Source of the DNA: Bursaphelenchus xylophilus
Lineage: Eukaryota > Nematoda > Chromadorea > Rhabditida > Aphelenchoididae
DNA: 64,000 bases
Direction: 5' to 3'
Assembly (NCBI GenBank): GCA_904066235.2
Contig: CAJFCV020000003.1
Coordinates: 1,364,001-1,428,000 of the forward strand
Part shown: positions 11,010 to 21,775 of the stretch, piece after piece
Layout: the number at the start of each line of letters is the position of its first letter
Numbering within the stretch: position 1 is the first letter of the stretch
The notes under the pieces: generated by a model
Database searches by the model: none
What the model saw: the letters and a program-made list of their open reading frames with translations, nothing else
Told to the model about the DNA's origin: nothing
Program-made: the position numbers and the translations under genes

Positions 11010-11225
11010 CAATGACGAACCCGATCCAGCGGCAAAAAACTTACCATTTTGCATCCGGGAAGTATCAAAAATGTGGCAAAATGCCTCCTTCTCCACCTAA
11101 AAAAAACTCCGTGTTGAAGAGCTTTCTCTCACAAGAAGAGCGGGCGTGCTTTTGAAATCGGAGTCCTATCACTTGGAGAGGGAGGCATTTTGCCACATTT
11201 TTGATACTTTCCAGATGCAAAATGG
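11010..11225. mobile_element. Tc1-like MITE lacking its right terminus
   Basis: It starts CAATGACGAACCCGATCC after TTA and folds back through GGAGAGGGAGGCATTTTGCC and TTTCCAGATGCAAAATGG, but the terminal 25 bases are replaced by part of a TCAGTCTGTCGGG element. Confidence 0.65.
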
Positions 11226-11289
11226 TGCTGCCCTTTCAAGGCCCACATTATTTTCCCGACGGACTGATATTGGCCTACGGCCGCTCTTA

Positions 11290-11436
11290 TCAGTCCGTCG
11301 GGAAAATAGTAAGCACAATATCGCTGCGCCAATCGCGTCGCTGAAGTGAAAAGCAATTTGATTTTGCCGTGAAGACCATTCATTTTCTCGGCGATTTTTG
11401 ATGCGACAGAGTGCGTATTATTTTCCCGACAGACTG
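11290..11436. repeat. TCAGTCTGTCGGG hairpin element
   Basis: The ends TCAGTCCGTCGGGAAAATAG and ATTATTTTCCCGACAGACTG enclose the AGCAC subfamily core. An isolated right end of the other subfamily lies just upstream at 11243-11272. The sequence after 11436 is duplicated at 42.73 kb. Confidence 0.75.
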
Positions 11437-11871
11437 AAAAAAGACAATAATCTTCCATTTTTATCCTGGACATGACAAATTATGCAAATTTTCGACCCAC
11501 TCCAGCCCCCTCAACCAACGAAAATTTGCTTGACTTCCCGGTCCTCGACAAACTTCAACTCCTTGTGTTTGCCGAGATTTGTAGCCGATGATGTAACGGA
11601 TAATTCGAACCCGCCTGTTTGCCCACGTTCCCGGGGACAGAGGAAACCCGAGCCTCCCCCCTCCACCACCCCCACCCCCCAAACTGGGGTGTGTGTTCGC
11701 TTGGACGGCGGCCAACGACACGGTCAAAGAACAAGAAGGTAATGGAGAGGGGATGGCGAAGGAGAAGCCGAGATTTTGCGGGTTTGAGGGACCGTCCAGA
11801 AAATATGTGTGGCTAATATAATGTACTAAACTTTGCAGCTTATTTTCCCATCGGTGGCGGCGCTTTGATTA

Positions 11872-12272
11872 TCAGTCTGTCGGGAAAATAATGCGGATTT
11901 GTCGCTCAAAAATAGCTTGCTCTGCCGCTGTCGTGGGACCGAACTATGATGAACAATTTCAAGGCATGGCAAAAAACTGATCTGATACCTGTCTGTCGGG
12001 AAAATAATGTGGTTTTGTCGCTCAAAAATATCTTGCTTTGCCGCTGCAAGCAAGATACCTAGCCGTCACAAGCGATTATGGACAATTTCAAGGCACGACA
12101 AAGATGCACATTATTTTCCCGACAGACAGATAGCAAATCAGTTTGTTGGGAAAATAATGTGGATTTGTCACAGTAAAATGTCTCGCCCTACCGCAGTCAC
12201 GCACTGAATCTCAAGCTGCAAAGCGATAGTTGGCGATTCCGACGAATCCACATTATTTTCCCGACAGACTGA
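11872..12272. repeat. Three adjacent TCAGTCTGTCGGG elements (TGGATTTGTCGC subfamily)
   Basis: Left ends occur at 11872, near 11991 and near 12139, and right ends (CACATTATTTTCCCGACAGA) near 12103 and 12250-12272. The cores share AGCCGTCGCAAAGCGATAAT-like blocks. The order suggests insertion next to, or unequal exchange between, neighbouring copies. Confidence 0.75.
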
Positions 12273-12979
12273 TAAGGAATGTCAGACCTCGGCAAAAACC
12301 AATTTTTATCTAACAATGTCGGTCTGTCGGGAAAAATCAAATTATTTTTCAGTTCACATTTGGCGCAGCAACAGATTGCTCATTATTTTCCCGACAGAGT
12401 TTTTTTTGTTTTCGCACCAGTGTTTCTTTTTTTTATCCCTTTGGCACTCTTATTGCAATTCGCTTTACAACTTCTTGCCTACAAAGCATGTTAAATTCTA
12501 GCCTGTATATGTCATAACATGTTACAGTGCATATACGAATCCACAACTCTCATCGCAAATTCCCGAAACAATGAGATCCGACACCCCAACATATCTGTTG
12601 CATGCACAAGGAACCTTTCTATTATTAGCGACATTTTCTTTATATAGAACAAGTGCGTTTTGAGCCGTAGGCATGCCATGAACATGTTGTTGACCTGCAC
12701 ACGGAATCCTGACAAATTTTGAGCCGAATTCGGGCTTGAACTATATAAAAAACGAGAAAAATGTCGACTAAGCTGCACGTAATCCTCGGAAAAGCAACGC
12801 GAATATTATAGTTCCTGGTCAGTTTTGCAAGGAATTTAAAGTAATGAAAAATTGTAAAAATTACGGTAATCCGATGTAAAACAAAAGTATGGAAGTCGAG
12901 AAGAATGTAAAAATACAGGAAGTAAATGTGATAAAATATAAGATTTGGAGATAGCAGAGGTTAAATATTTAAAAAAAAA

Positions 12980-13520
12980 GAATGGGTGACATTTTATACG
13001 ACAGAACTTGTCCGAGGCGGACGCAGGCAATATATTAAAATTACCGAAGAAATACTGCTCAGGGCCGTAAAAAATAGTTATACAGAGAAAAAAAATGCAA
13101 AATTCAGGGATATTTTATACGATGAAATCTGTCCGAGGCGGAGAAAAAGATAATAAATATTTTAAAATGGCCGAAGATTGTGTTCAAGCTTCAGGCCCGT
13201 CAATTGGTTTTAAAAAAAATTTCAAAATTCCAGCGACATTTTATACGATAAAAAGCATATAAAAAAATGTAAAACTGGTAAAAGCAACATAATTTTAAAA
13301 ATTTTTGTTTGCTAAGGTGAGAAAATATGAACGCGGAAGAAATCTTAAGCGCGTTGACATTTTATACGACGAAACGTGTTTCAAAACAAAATTTAAAAAA
13401 AGAGTTACAATTTATAAAGTTTAAATCATCCCAAAATTGCAAAATTGATAGAAAACGTCAGAAATTTTAAATAATCCTAAGACTCCAAAAAAAGGAGGCA
13501 CTTTATACGACAAAAAATTT
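12980..13520. repeat. Degenerate ~125-bp periodic repeat with conserved TTTTATACGA
   Basis: The phrase GACATTTTATACGAC or a close variant recurs with TTATACG at 12994, 13115, 13241, 13362 and 13503 (spacings 121, 126, 121 and 141). Two units also share TGTCCGAGGCGGA. The sequence between is AT-rich and poorly conserved, so only the core word has been kept. No gene was seen. Confidence 0.6.
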
Positions 13521-13879
13521 AAAAATTTCTCAAATTCCCAAAAAATGACAAATTTTTCCCCCATTTTTTACAATATTATAATACACGCTACGCCACGATT
13601 TAACAACCGAGAATAGTCGAACCCACCCCAATTGCTTACGTGCCGTACCAGAAAGGCGCCGAAAATAGCGGCAGGCGCGCGAAATTCAATGTCCACGCAG
13701 GAAAACCGAGAGATTTCCCGGACGTCATCACGCGAGATTTTTATGCAAAAAAACGTCAGCCGAACACGAAGACTTTTGGAGGCAGAAAAATTAATGCACC
13801 GCGTAATGAGAGCGAGTCTGAATTCCGCAGAGGGTGGAGGTAATTAATTTTTTGCAAACTAATGATGACGAAAAAAACG

Positions 13880-14520
13880 TAAACAATTTTGGTTTGTCGG
13901 TTCAATTTTTTTGAAAAAAAAAATTTTTTTGACCGTTTTTTTTGAAATTTTTTTTTTTTTGAAATTTGACAAAAAAAAATTTTGACCATTTTTTGGTAAA
14001 AAAAAAATTTTTGAAATTAAAAAAAAATTTTTACCATTTTTTTGAAAAAAAAAATTTTACCATTTTTTGGTAAAAAAAAATTTTTGAAATTAAAAAAAAT
14101 TTTTACCATTTTTTTTTTGAATCAAAAAAGCCAAAAATAAAAAAAATGGAGCTAAAAAAATTTTTTTTATCTGATATGTGCCAACAAAGTTTTTTTTCAG
14201 TTATAACTAAACAGTAAATCGACCGTTTTTTGCCAAAAAAGTATCAAGTTTTTCTTCGCGGCTCCTATTTTTTGCCTTGCGAGGTCTATAATTTTTTGAG
14301 CCCTCAGGCCGCTATTTCCGGATTCTTAACAAAAACAAGTATTTCTTAGAATTGATAACATAAAAAAAAATATTTTTACATAAAAAATAAGTCGCAAAAA
14401 AAAAGAAAAAAAAAATTTTTTTTTTTGAAATTGGATTTTTTCTGAAAATTTTTTTTTTTTTTTAACTTTTTAATTAAAAAAATGAAAAAAGTAAAGCAAA
14501 ATTTTTTCTTTTTTTTTTGA
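13880..14520. repeat. AT-rich low-complexity tract with short inverted units
   Basis: Runs of A and T are broken by repeated TTTTTACCATTTTTT and its inverse, together with TTTTTGAAATTAAAAA. No gene, RNA or mobile element was recognised. Confidence 0.8.
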
Positions 14521-14977
14521 AAATTTCAAACAAAAACGAGTTCAATTGGAATTAGTTGTACGGTTTGTAGCACTAATACCACTTGAGGCTCGTTGAAATC
14601 CTCGAATCTGTATAGTCAGCCAATTTCTGTTGGCTCTAAATCCCCTTGACGTATATTGACAAAATTTGTGTTCGAAATCCGCTAATCCTCAATTAAGAGG
14701 GATAAGAAAACACAAGTAAACATCCAACTAATGGACAACATTAATGACGGGAGAGGGAACAAATATGTTTCACAGATTATCATAGAGCACAAATTTTGTT
14801 TTGCTGAAGGCAATTTGTTGTTGTGACGACATAGAATTAAGTCCTATTTCTACCGTGGAAATAGGAATTTTAGGTCGGGAAATTTAGCCTATCAGTTTTT
14901 GGGTCAACTGTTGCTCTAGAGTTTAAACGCCTCAAAGTGACGTCTGTTTCTGCATAACGCGTTTCCGAAATGTTGTA

Positions 14978-15122
14978 TCATTTGTCAAGAAAATAATGAG
15001 CACTCTGTCGCATCAAAAATCGCATTGCCGAAGGAAAAAATGAATTGCGTTGCGACAAAACCAAGCCGCTTTTCATGCCCAGAGACGCGATCGAAATTGT
15101 GCTCATTATTTTTCCAGACTGA
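14978..15122. repeat. TCAGTCTGTCGGG hairpin element, decayed left end
   Basis: The left end is TCATTTGTCAAGAAAATAAT and the right end is GCTCATTATTTTTCCAGACT. It has the AGCAC subfamily core, and TA precedes it. Confidence 0.65.
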
Positions 15123-15249
15123 TCATTTTTAGCAGTCTGGTTGAACTCGAACACCCACTGACTTTATGAGTCATTTTGGAATAGTTTAGCAGACAATAGT
15201 GTTACGGAATGCACGTGGATTCAGGGTCCCTATTCTAGGTTCTATCTAA

Positions 15250-15700
15250 CAGGGGAAGTACTCCAAGTGCGACGCTCAGATTTTGATGAAACTTGGCGCA
15301 AATTTAGAATAATTTTTTCTCTGATAAACGCGAGAATCCTAGCCCGCGCTTTGCAGAAACAACCGAGATTTTTTAGATCGAAAGTCGGCGAAAATTTAGG
15401 ACTTTTTGCCGAATTTCGGCACGAAAAGTTTCATGCCCATTTCTACCGTAAAGGATAATGTTTCTACAAAAAATCAAATTTTTCCGCACGAAACTGCCAA
15501 AGTTATGGCCAAAAAGGTGTTTTCTCTCTGACCGCTCTCCACGTTTAGCGTGCTCCCTCGGCGGCACAAAATCGTTCGATATCTCGGCGGCGCCCGCAAA
15601 GTGCGAGCTAAAACTTTCAGGAATTGATATTTGGTCCATACCCGACGTGTGCGCAAAATTTAAGGAAAATCTGAGCGTCGCACTTGGAGTACGTCCGCTG
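15250..15700. mobile_element. CAGGGGAAGTAC hairpin MITE with TAA target duplication
   Basis: It is 451 bases long. The left end CAGGGGAAGTACTCCAAGTG and right end CACTTGGAGTACGTCCGCTG are inverse of each other and directly flanked by TAA on both sides. The interior has the family blocks TTTTGATGAAACTTGGCGCA, CCGAGATTTTTTAG, CTCTCTGACCGCTCTCCACG and AGGAATTGATAT. A 3-bp TTA/TAA duplication is typical of PIF/Harbinger-type elements, though no transposase is present to confirm it. Confidence 0.85.
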
Positions 15701-15772
15701 TAAGCCTAAACTAATTATTTTTCCAGACGAATACTGTCAAGCAATGACCATATGATGATTTCTGAAAAGTTT

Positions 15773-16310
15773 AGCTTGCGTTTTGCACCGGCAGCCGAGA
15801 TATTCAACAATCTTTGCGGTCGAGAGAGTACGCAAAGCGAGGAGAAGGGGTCAGAAGAAAGCCTTTTTTGGCCCTATCTCTGTCAGTCTCGTGAAGAGAA
15901 TCAGTTTTTTTTTGAAGAAACATTACAGTGACGGACCTGATCCAGTGGTAAGAAACGTACCATTTTGCATCCAGGAAGCATAAAAAATGTGGCAAAATAC
16001 CTCCCTCTCCAAGTGAAAAAACTCCGATTTCAAAAGCGCGTCCGCTCATTTTGAGAGGGCCCTTCAAAACGCCGTTTTTTTGGTTGGAGAGGGAGGCATT
16101 TTGCCACATTTTTAAATACTTCCCGGATGCAAAATGGTACGTTTTTTGCCACTGGAGCAGGTCCGCATCACTGTAATTTTTCCTCAAAGAAATTGATTGT
16201 CTTCACGAGACTGACAGAGATACGGCCAAAAAAATCTTTCCTCTGACCCCTCTCCGCGCTTTGCCAACTCTCTCCTCGCCGCAAAGATCGTTCAATATCG
16301 GCTGTTTTCA
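15773..16310. repeat. Palindrome with a Tc1-like MITE at its centre
   Basis: The left arm (ending TCAGTCTCGTGAAGAGAATC and GAAGAAACATTA) and the right arm (TAATTTTTCC, then GTCTTCACGAGACTGACAGA) are inverse of each other and carry CAGGGGAAGTAC-family internal blocks. They surround the MITE at 15926-16173. Confidence 0.65.
15926..16173. mobile_element. Tc1/mariner-like MITE at a palindrome axis
   Basis: It is a 248-base fold-back from CAGTGACGGACCTGATCC to GGAGCAGGTCCGCATCACTG, with TA directly outside both ends. Its flanks are inverse of each other, so it lies at the axis of a larger palindrome. Confidence 0.85.
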
Positions 16311-16520
16311 CTTGGAGAAGGAGGTATTTTGCCACATTTTTGATACTTCCCAGATGCAAAATGGTAAGTTTTTTGCCTCTCCGCGTTTTGCGTACTCTCT
16401 CGGCCGCAAAGGTCGTTGAATATCTTGGCTGCCGGTGCAAAATGCAAGCTAAAATTTTCAGGAATCGTCATATAGCTATTGCTCAACATGTGTGCAAGAT
16501 TGCAAACAAATCCGAGCGTC
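16310..16520. repeat. Composite of a Tc1-like MITE arm and CAGGGGAAGTAC-family fragments
   Basis: TTTTCACTTGGAGAAGGAGG followed by TTTTGCCACATTTTTGATAC (MITE arm) runs directly into CTCTCCGCGTTTTGCGTACT and GAATATCTTGGCTGCC (other family). Confidence 0.6.
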
Positions 16521-17074
16521 GCACTTGAGGTACTTCTATCCCAATCATTCTATGACAAATCACGAGCAATCTAACAAAAAGTATATGTAATCTTAAGCCT
16601 TAAGCTTTTAAGCCTACAAAAAAACTTTTTTCCCGTGTATTTTCGTCCCCTATCGTACGTGTAAGCCAGTGTGACACAAGTCACATTGACATGAAAAAAC
16701 ACGCAAAGTATGATGAAAATCGCGTACTTTTCGTCAAATCCCCTTTGGCACTCTTTCCCCGTTCTAATCCGCTTTAGTTTATCCAATTAGAGCTGTTCTT
16801 GGAGTCAGAGGAGATACGTTGATTACAAAATTTTTTTTTGATTTTATTGTGAAATGTGCAATTTTTTGCGCTCAAAAATTCCCTACATTTTTTTTTAAAA
16901 ATAGAAGCCAATAAATAAAAAATTCTGTGAAGTTTGTGTTAAGAATCCCTGACTAAAAGACATTGCTTTCGTATTCTGACACACCGAATTTGTTATTTCT
17001 TGGGTTAAATTTTATATTCACTTGTGAGAATCAAAGCGGCTGGTTAATGAAATCACCGATCTTTAAGTGAACAG

Positions 17075-17655
17075 GATCAAAAAGTGTCATTTTTTAAGGC
17101 AGTATCAAAAAGTATCATTTTTTGGAAAAGTATCAAAAAGTATAATTTTTTTGGAAAAGTATCGAAAAGTATCATTTTTTGGAAAAGTATCAAAAAGTAC
17201 CATTTTTTGGAAAAGCATCAAAAAGTATCATTTTTTATGACAGTATCAAAAAATATCATTTTTTACAACAGTATCAAAAAGTATCATTTTTGAAACGGTA
17301 TCAAAAAGTAGCATTTTTTAGAACGAGATCAAAAAGTATCGTTTTTTAAAACAGTATCAAAATGTATCATTTTTTGGAAAAGTATCAAAAAGTATCATTT
17401 TTTAAAACAGTATCAAAAAGTATCATTTTTTGGAAAAGTATCGAAAAGTATCATTTTTTAGTACAGTATCAAAAAATACCATTATTTAGAACGGTATCAA
17501 AAAGTATCATTTTTAAGACAGTATCCAAAAGTAGCATTTTTTAGAACGGTATCAAAAATCATTTTTAAAAGCCATTTCAAAACGTAACATTCTTTGAAAG
17601 CAGTATCAAACAGTATCACTTCTTAAAAAAGTATCAAAAAGTATCATTTTTCAAA
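17075..17655. repeat. 28-bp minisatellite (AGTATCAAAAAGTATCATTT)
   Basis: About twenty imperfect copies of a unit built from AGTATCAAAAAGTATC and ATTTTTTGGAAA or ATTTTTTAAAAC lie head-to-tail. The open frames across it encode only simple repeats and have no start or splice context. Confidence 0.85.
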
Positions 17656-18109
17656 AAAAGACAATTGGGAAAAAATTTATCAGTCTTCTTGACGTCCAGA
17701 TGACAATTAAAAATTTGCGTACGGTGTCTGCACGTACTCCGTCCACTCAAAAAAAAAAGTTTGGACCCAAACTACGACGGAATAATATGTCTGGAGGGGC
17801 GGGAATAATTTACTTCTATTCCCTTTGTCGGGGCCGAATGGTTTCGGGGAGGGAATGAGGCAGGCTGCATAAAATAATGACGAAAGAACAAAAAACATGC
17901 AAAGTTGACGCGAGCGCTTTGTTGTACACGTGGGATACAGTAATGGGAGTAGGTAGTAGATATATACATATCATAAATTCCGATTGTTTGGAGAAAGGGG
18001 CGGTCCTTCAGGAGGGTCGTGCAAATTTATATGAGAGTGGGCGCGTCACGAATTTTCGGGTCGTTGACAGTTCGGGTCGACAAAAATCGATCGATACGTC
18101 CGGTATTGC

Positions 18110-18380
18110 TGTTGAATACACAAAAAAAGGTTGTAGGAAGTGCCGTGAGGCCTGTCAAAGGCGTTGGATGCTCGACGGATGCTCGTCGAAGGCCCGGCGG
18201 AGACTTGCAATATGTTCAGTTTCTCTAATTGTAGCTACTACTAACGTTATAAGTAGCTAAAAATTGCCTACGAGGCCTGGCAAAGCCGTGGATGTTCGCA
18301 GTTGGACGCTCGGCGAAGACTCGGCGGAGACTTGGCGAAGACTTGCAATATGTCCAGTTTTTCTAATTTTCGCTATTACT
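18110..18380. repeat. Tandem pair of a GGCGGAGACTTGCAATATG-containing repeat
   Basis: Two copies about 130 bases apart share GAGGCCTGTCAAAGGCGTTG-like and GGCGGAGACTTGCAATATG blocks followed by CAGTTTTTCTAATT. A third, inverted copy is at 45335-45440. The 127-residue open frame at 17877-18260 overlaps this repeat and shows no recognisable protein. Confidence 0.55.
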
Positions 18381-19088
18381 AACGGTAGTTTTCTTTACCC
18401 TCAGTTATTGTAACATATGATAGACCAAAATTTGAGGCAAAAAACGAGGATTCGCAACTTTTATCTAGATAGAATTAATGTGAGTACATGAAAAATGCCT
18501 CAAAATGGGTGATAAACTATCCTTTATCACCCATAAATTTGGGTGATACCCGCTCAATCTTATTATTTCTACTAACTAAGCCTTCTCCTAGCCCAAAAGT
18601 CACAGCAAATAATTACAGCGTCGCAAGTTTCCCTCCTCAAAAAACCCAACAAAAAAGTGTAAACCCCAACCTCTTCCTACGGTAAAATGTTTGGCTGCAT
18701 GGCATCACGTCCTCGCCGTTTATTATTTACTCCGTGCTTCCGGCAATTTCCGGCGAGTCGCGTCGTTTTTTGTTTTGTTTCATTAGCCGCAACTCGTAAT
18801 TAAGCCGCAATTAAAATCAGCGTGCAGCTGGGGGTTTCCCTCATAACGAAAAAGTCACACGGTTTGAGGGCAAAGGTTTGAGCACTTCGGCCCGAATAAA
18901 TGAGAAGTTTCACGGCTATTTCGGCCGCTCATTTGCATAATTTGTCATTACACCCTCACAATTTGAATAATTGTAATTGGGTTATAAAACGGCTTCAATT
19001 ATGCGGAATCCAAATGGTTAATTGAAATTCCAAGCCGCTACTTTGGATGATAGTACGCAAGATTTGCAGAGGGAGGCGCTGAATCTTA

Positions 19089-19538
19089 TAGGGGAAGTAG
19101 CCCAAGTGCGACGCTCAGATTTTGATGAAACTTGGCACAAATTTAGAGTAAGTTTTTGTAAAACATATATATGTAATCCGACCTGGCGCTTTGCGGAAAC
19201 AACCGAGATTTTTTGATCGAAGGTTGGCGAAAATTTGAAACTTTTCGCCGAATTTCCGCACGAAAAGTTTCATGGCCGATTTCTACCATAAAGGGTAATA
19301 TTTCCACAAAAAATAAAATTTTCCGGTCGAAACTAACAAAGTTATGGCAAAAAAGTGTTTTTCTGTCTTACCGCTCTCCGCGTTCAGCGTGCTCTCTCGG
19401 CAGCAAAGATCGATCAATATCTCGATAGCCCCTGCAAAGGGCAAGCTAGAATTTTTAGGAATTGATAATCAGCCTGGCCACAAGGCCTGTGCAAAATTTG
19501 GCGAAAATCTGAGCGTCGCACTTGGGGTAATTCCCTTG
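19089..19538. mobile_element. CAGGGGAAGTAC hairpin MITE with TTA target duplication
   Basis: It is 450 bases long, with ends TAGGGGAAGTAGCCCAAGTG and CTTGGGGTAATTCCCTTG. TTA lies directly outside both ends (19086-19088 and 19539-19541). The internal blocks are as in the 15250 copy. Confidence 0.8.
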
Positions 19539-19547
19539 TTATAGTTC

Positions 19548-19760
19548 AGGGGAGGTACCACAACCTCAAGTGGAAATGGCTAATATCGCAGCGCTCAGAT
19601 TTTCTTCAAATTTTGCACACACATTGCGAACGTATATGGTATCAATTCCTCAAAATTTCAGCTTGCGCTTTGCAGAGGCAACGGAGATATTGAACGATCT
19701 TTTCGGCCGAGAGAGTACGCTAAATGTGGAGAGAAAGAAAAACATTGTGGCCATATCTTT
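19548..19760. repeat. Truncated CAGGGGAAGTAC element
   Basis: The left end CAGGGGAGGTACCACAACCT and the first half of the family (CGCAGCGCTCAGATTTTC; CAGCTTGCGCTTTGCAGAGG) are present; the right half is missing. It begins only ten bases after the previous copy ends. Confidence 0.6.
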
Positions 19761-20474
19761 GCCAGTTTCGCTCTTGGAACACACTATTATAAATGACATC
19801 GACACAAAATTTATCAAAAATCTAGTCGTCAATTAACCCCGACCACAAAATATTTCCGACTTCTCCAACACACACTTTTGAGCGTCTTGGTTTGAGATAT
19901 GTAGGTATCAAGTGGTTTCGGTTTTTTTGGCCCGAAAGACAACAATGCAAACATACAAGTGGCGGTGTTACAAGCGCCGCCATTGTAGCCGTATGTTTCC
20001 TTTTGTAGTCGCGATAAGCTCACAATACAGTTTCCGTATTACACTGAATAGAAGCAGACTCTACACCGCCGCTACAACCGCCGCACATTCGCCATAGGGG
20101 CATACGAATCCAGGGGAAGTCACGTCGCCGGCCACGAAACCTCTACAGCCCGCAGTTGAGCGGGTAATTACAATAGGGAGGTTATTGTAGTTGTTGTTGA
20201 AGTAGGGTTGAATGAAAGGGAAAAAAGTTTTGGATCAGAACTGTAGTACGTGCTTTAGCGAGAAAGGAATTAAAGAATTTTTTCACCACTGAGCTTTATT
20301 ACCGTACCGTTTGAGCCTGATAAAGCTCCGTAAGTCAAGTGTCAGTCTGTCGGGAAAATAATGTGAAATTGTCGCGGGGCACAGGTATAAAAGATGGACG
20401 TTTCAAATGCTCAAATTATTTATGGCTTGTTTTTCCAAGCTGCGCCCGACCATTTCCAGCCCATATTTTAGATA

Positions 20475-20556
20475 TCAGTCCGTCGGGAAAATAATGTGGA
20501 TTTGTCAAAGAAAAATACATTATTATTTTTTCCACATTACTTTTCCGACAGACTGA
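20475..20556. repeat. Miniature TCAGTCTGTCGGG hairpin (82 bp)
   Basis: Both termini are present (TCAGTCCGTCGGGAAAATAA and TTACTTTTCCGACAGACTGA), with almost no core between them and TA on each side. A lone left end precedes it at 20342. Confidence 0.75.
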
Positions 20557-20590
20557 TATTATTTATATGTTTACCGCGTTCAAAAACTTA

Positions 20591-20736
20591 TCAGTCTGTC
20601 GGGAAAATAATGTGGAATTGTCGCAAAATCTCTTTCGTCGCCGCAATCGCGCACCAAACCCTCAGATAGCCGTCGCAAAGCGATAATGGGCGACTCCAAT
20701 CCGCGGCAAATCCACATTATTTTCCCGTCAGACTGA
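20591..20736. repeat. TCAGTCTGTCGGG hairpin element
   Basis: It is a complete TGGATTTGTCGC-subfamily copy with core CAGATAGCCGTCGCAAAGCG, and TA on both sides. Confidence 0.8.
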
Positions 20737-21335
20737 TACGACTCCCAGATTCCATTTTTAGATCTTGCTCACAAGCTGAGACTAGCTCGCACGCCAATTC
20801 CTAAGTTTGAACGCTCGCTTTGCGACCGAGAAATTCAACGATCTTTGTTGCGGAGAGAGTGCGTTGGCCTATTAAAAGAATTAGACAAAATTTGGCTCAG
20901 GGGTCAGTAAACTCTTAGCCGGAGCCATGAGCCGGCTCCGGAGCCTCCGAATCTCTACTCCAAACCCGAAAAAAAGGCAAAATGCACGGTGCAAAACGTG
21001 ACGTTTTTTGGTGCGGACCGCGAAAAATGTCCATGCACTTTATGAAAATACGAATGATACAACAACCGTACAACAACCGCGTGCCCTTTCCCGTTCCCAG
21101 AACAACGCTGCAAAACATAAGTATCGGGCACAAACCAGCATCAAATGAGCCGTTCCCTTTTCCACTCGGCCCTTTTATACGGTAAACAGCGGCTCCGTTT
21201 CTCCCACCCATTCGATTATGCATTCCTACCCCACTGTAACAATTTATGGCGGTAAGAATTTTTGAGCACCTGTGATGCAAAAATAGTCGGTTCCAAGTGC
21301 GCGGCGAGCTGCGGAGAATGAGCGCTGACAAGATA

Positions 21336-21491
21336 TCAGTGCGTCGGGAGAATGATGAGCACTCTGTCGCTTCCAAAATTGCGTCGCCGCCGAGAAATGG
21401 AATTGTCTTCGCGGCAAAATCAAATTGCTTTTCACTTCAGTAACGCGATTGGCTCAGCGACATTGTGCTCATTATTTTCCCGACAAACTTA
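21336..21491. repeat. TCAGTCTGTCGGG hairpin element
   Basis: It is an AGCAC-subfamily copy with ends TCAGTGCGTCGGGAGAATGA and TCATTATTTTCCCGACAAAC, preceded by TA. Confidence 0.75.
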
Positions 21492-21654
21492 TAATATTTT
21501 TTCCGACGCGCTAATGGTTGCTTGAGTTGGGGAAAGTCGCGATAAGTCAAGAAAATGCGATGTTAAGATTTTCATGCCCTCTGGCACAAATTTGAACTAT
21601 TTTTTTAACCGCAGAAATCTTTGCCGGGACTTTATGTCCCTCTAGTAATATTCG

Positions 21655-21775
21655 CACTTTCGCAAAGTGCCTGGACGTTTTCACAGTGCTTTTCGCTTTA
21701 TTCGCGCGACGCGATTCCTTTGAAAACCTTTTGAAAAAATGTCCAGGCGCTTTGTGAAAATGCTGAAACAAATTT
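21655..21775. repeat. Short inverted pair of TTTTCACAAAGTGCCTGG ends
   Basis: CGCAAAGTGCCTGGACGTTT and the inverse AAATGTCCAGGCGCTTTGTG are about 100 bases apart, the smallest copy seen of the family at 172-655. Confidence 0.5.

Noticed and set aside
17877..18260. 127-codon plus-strand open frame
   Set aside because: It overlaps a tandem DNA repeat, has no recognisable domain, and lacks nearby exons with matching phase.
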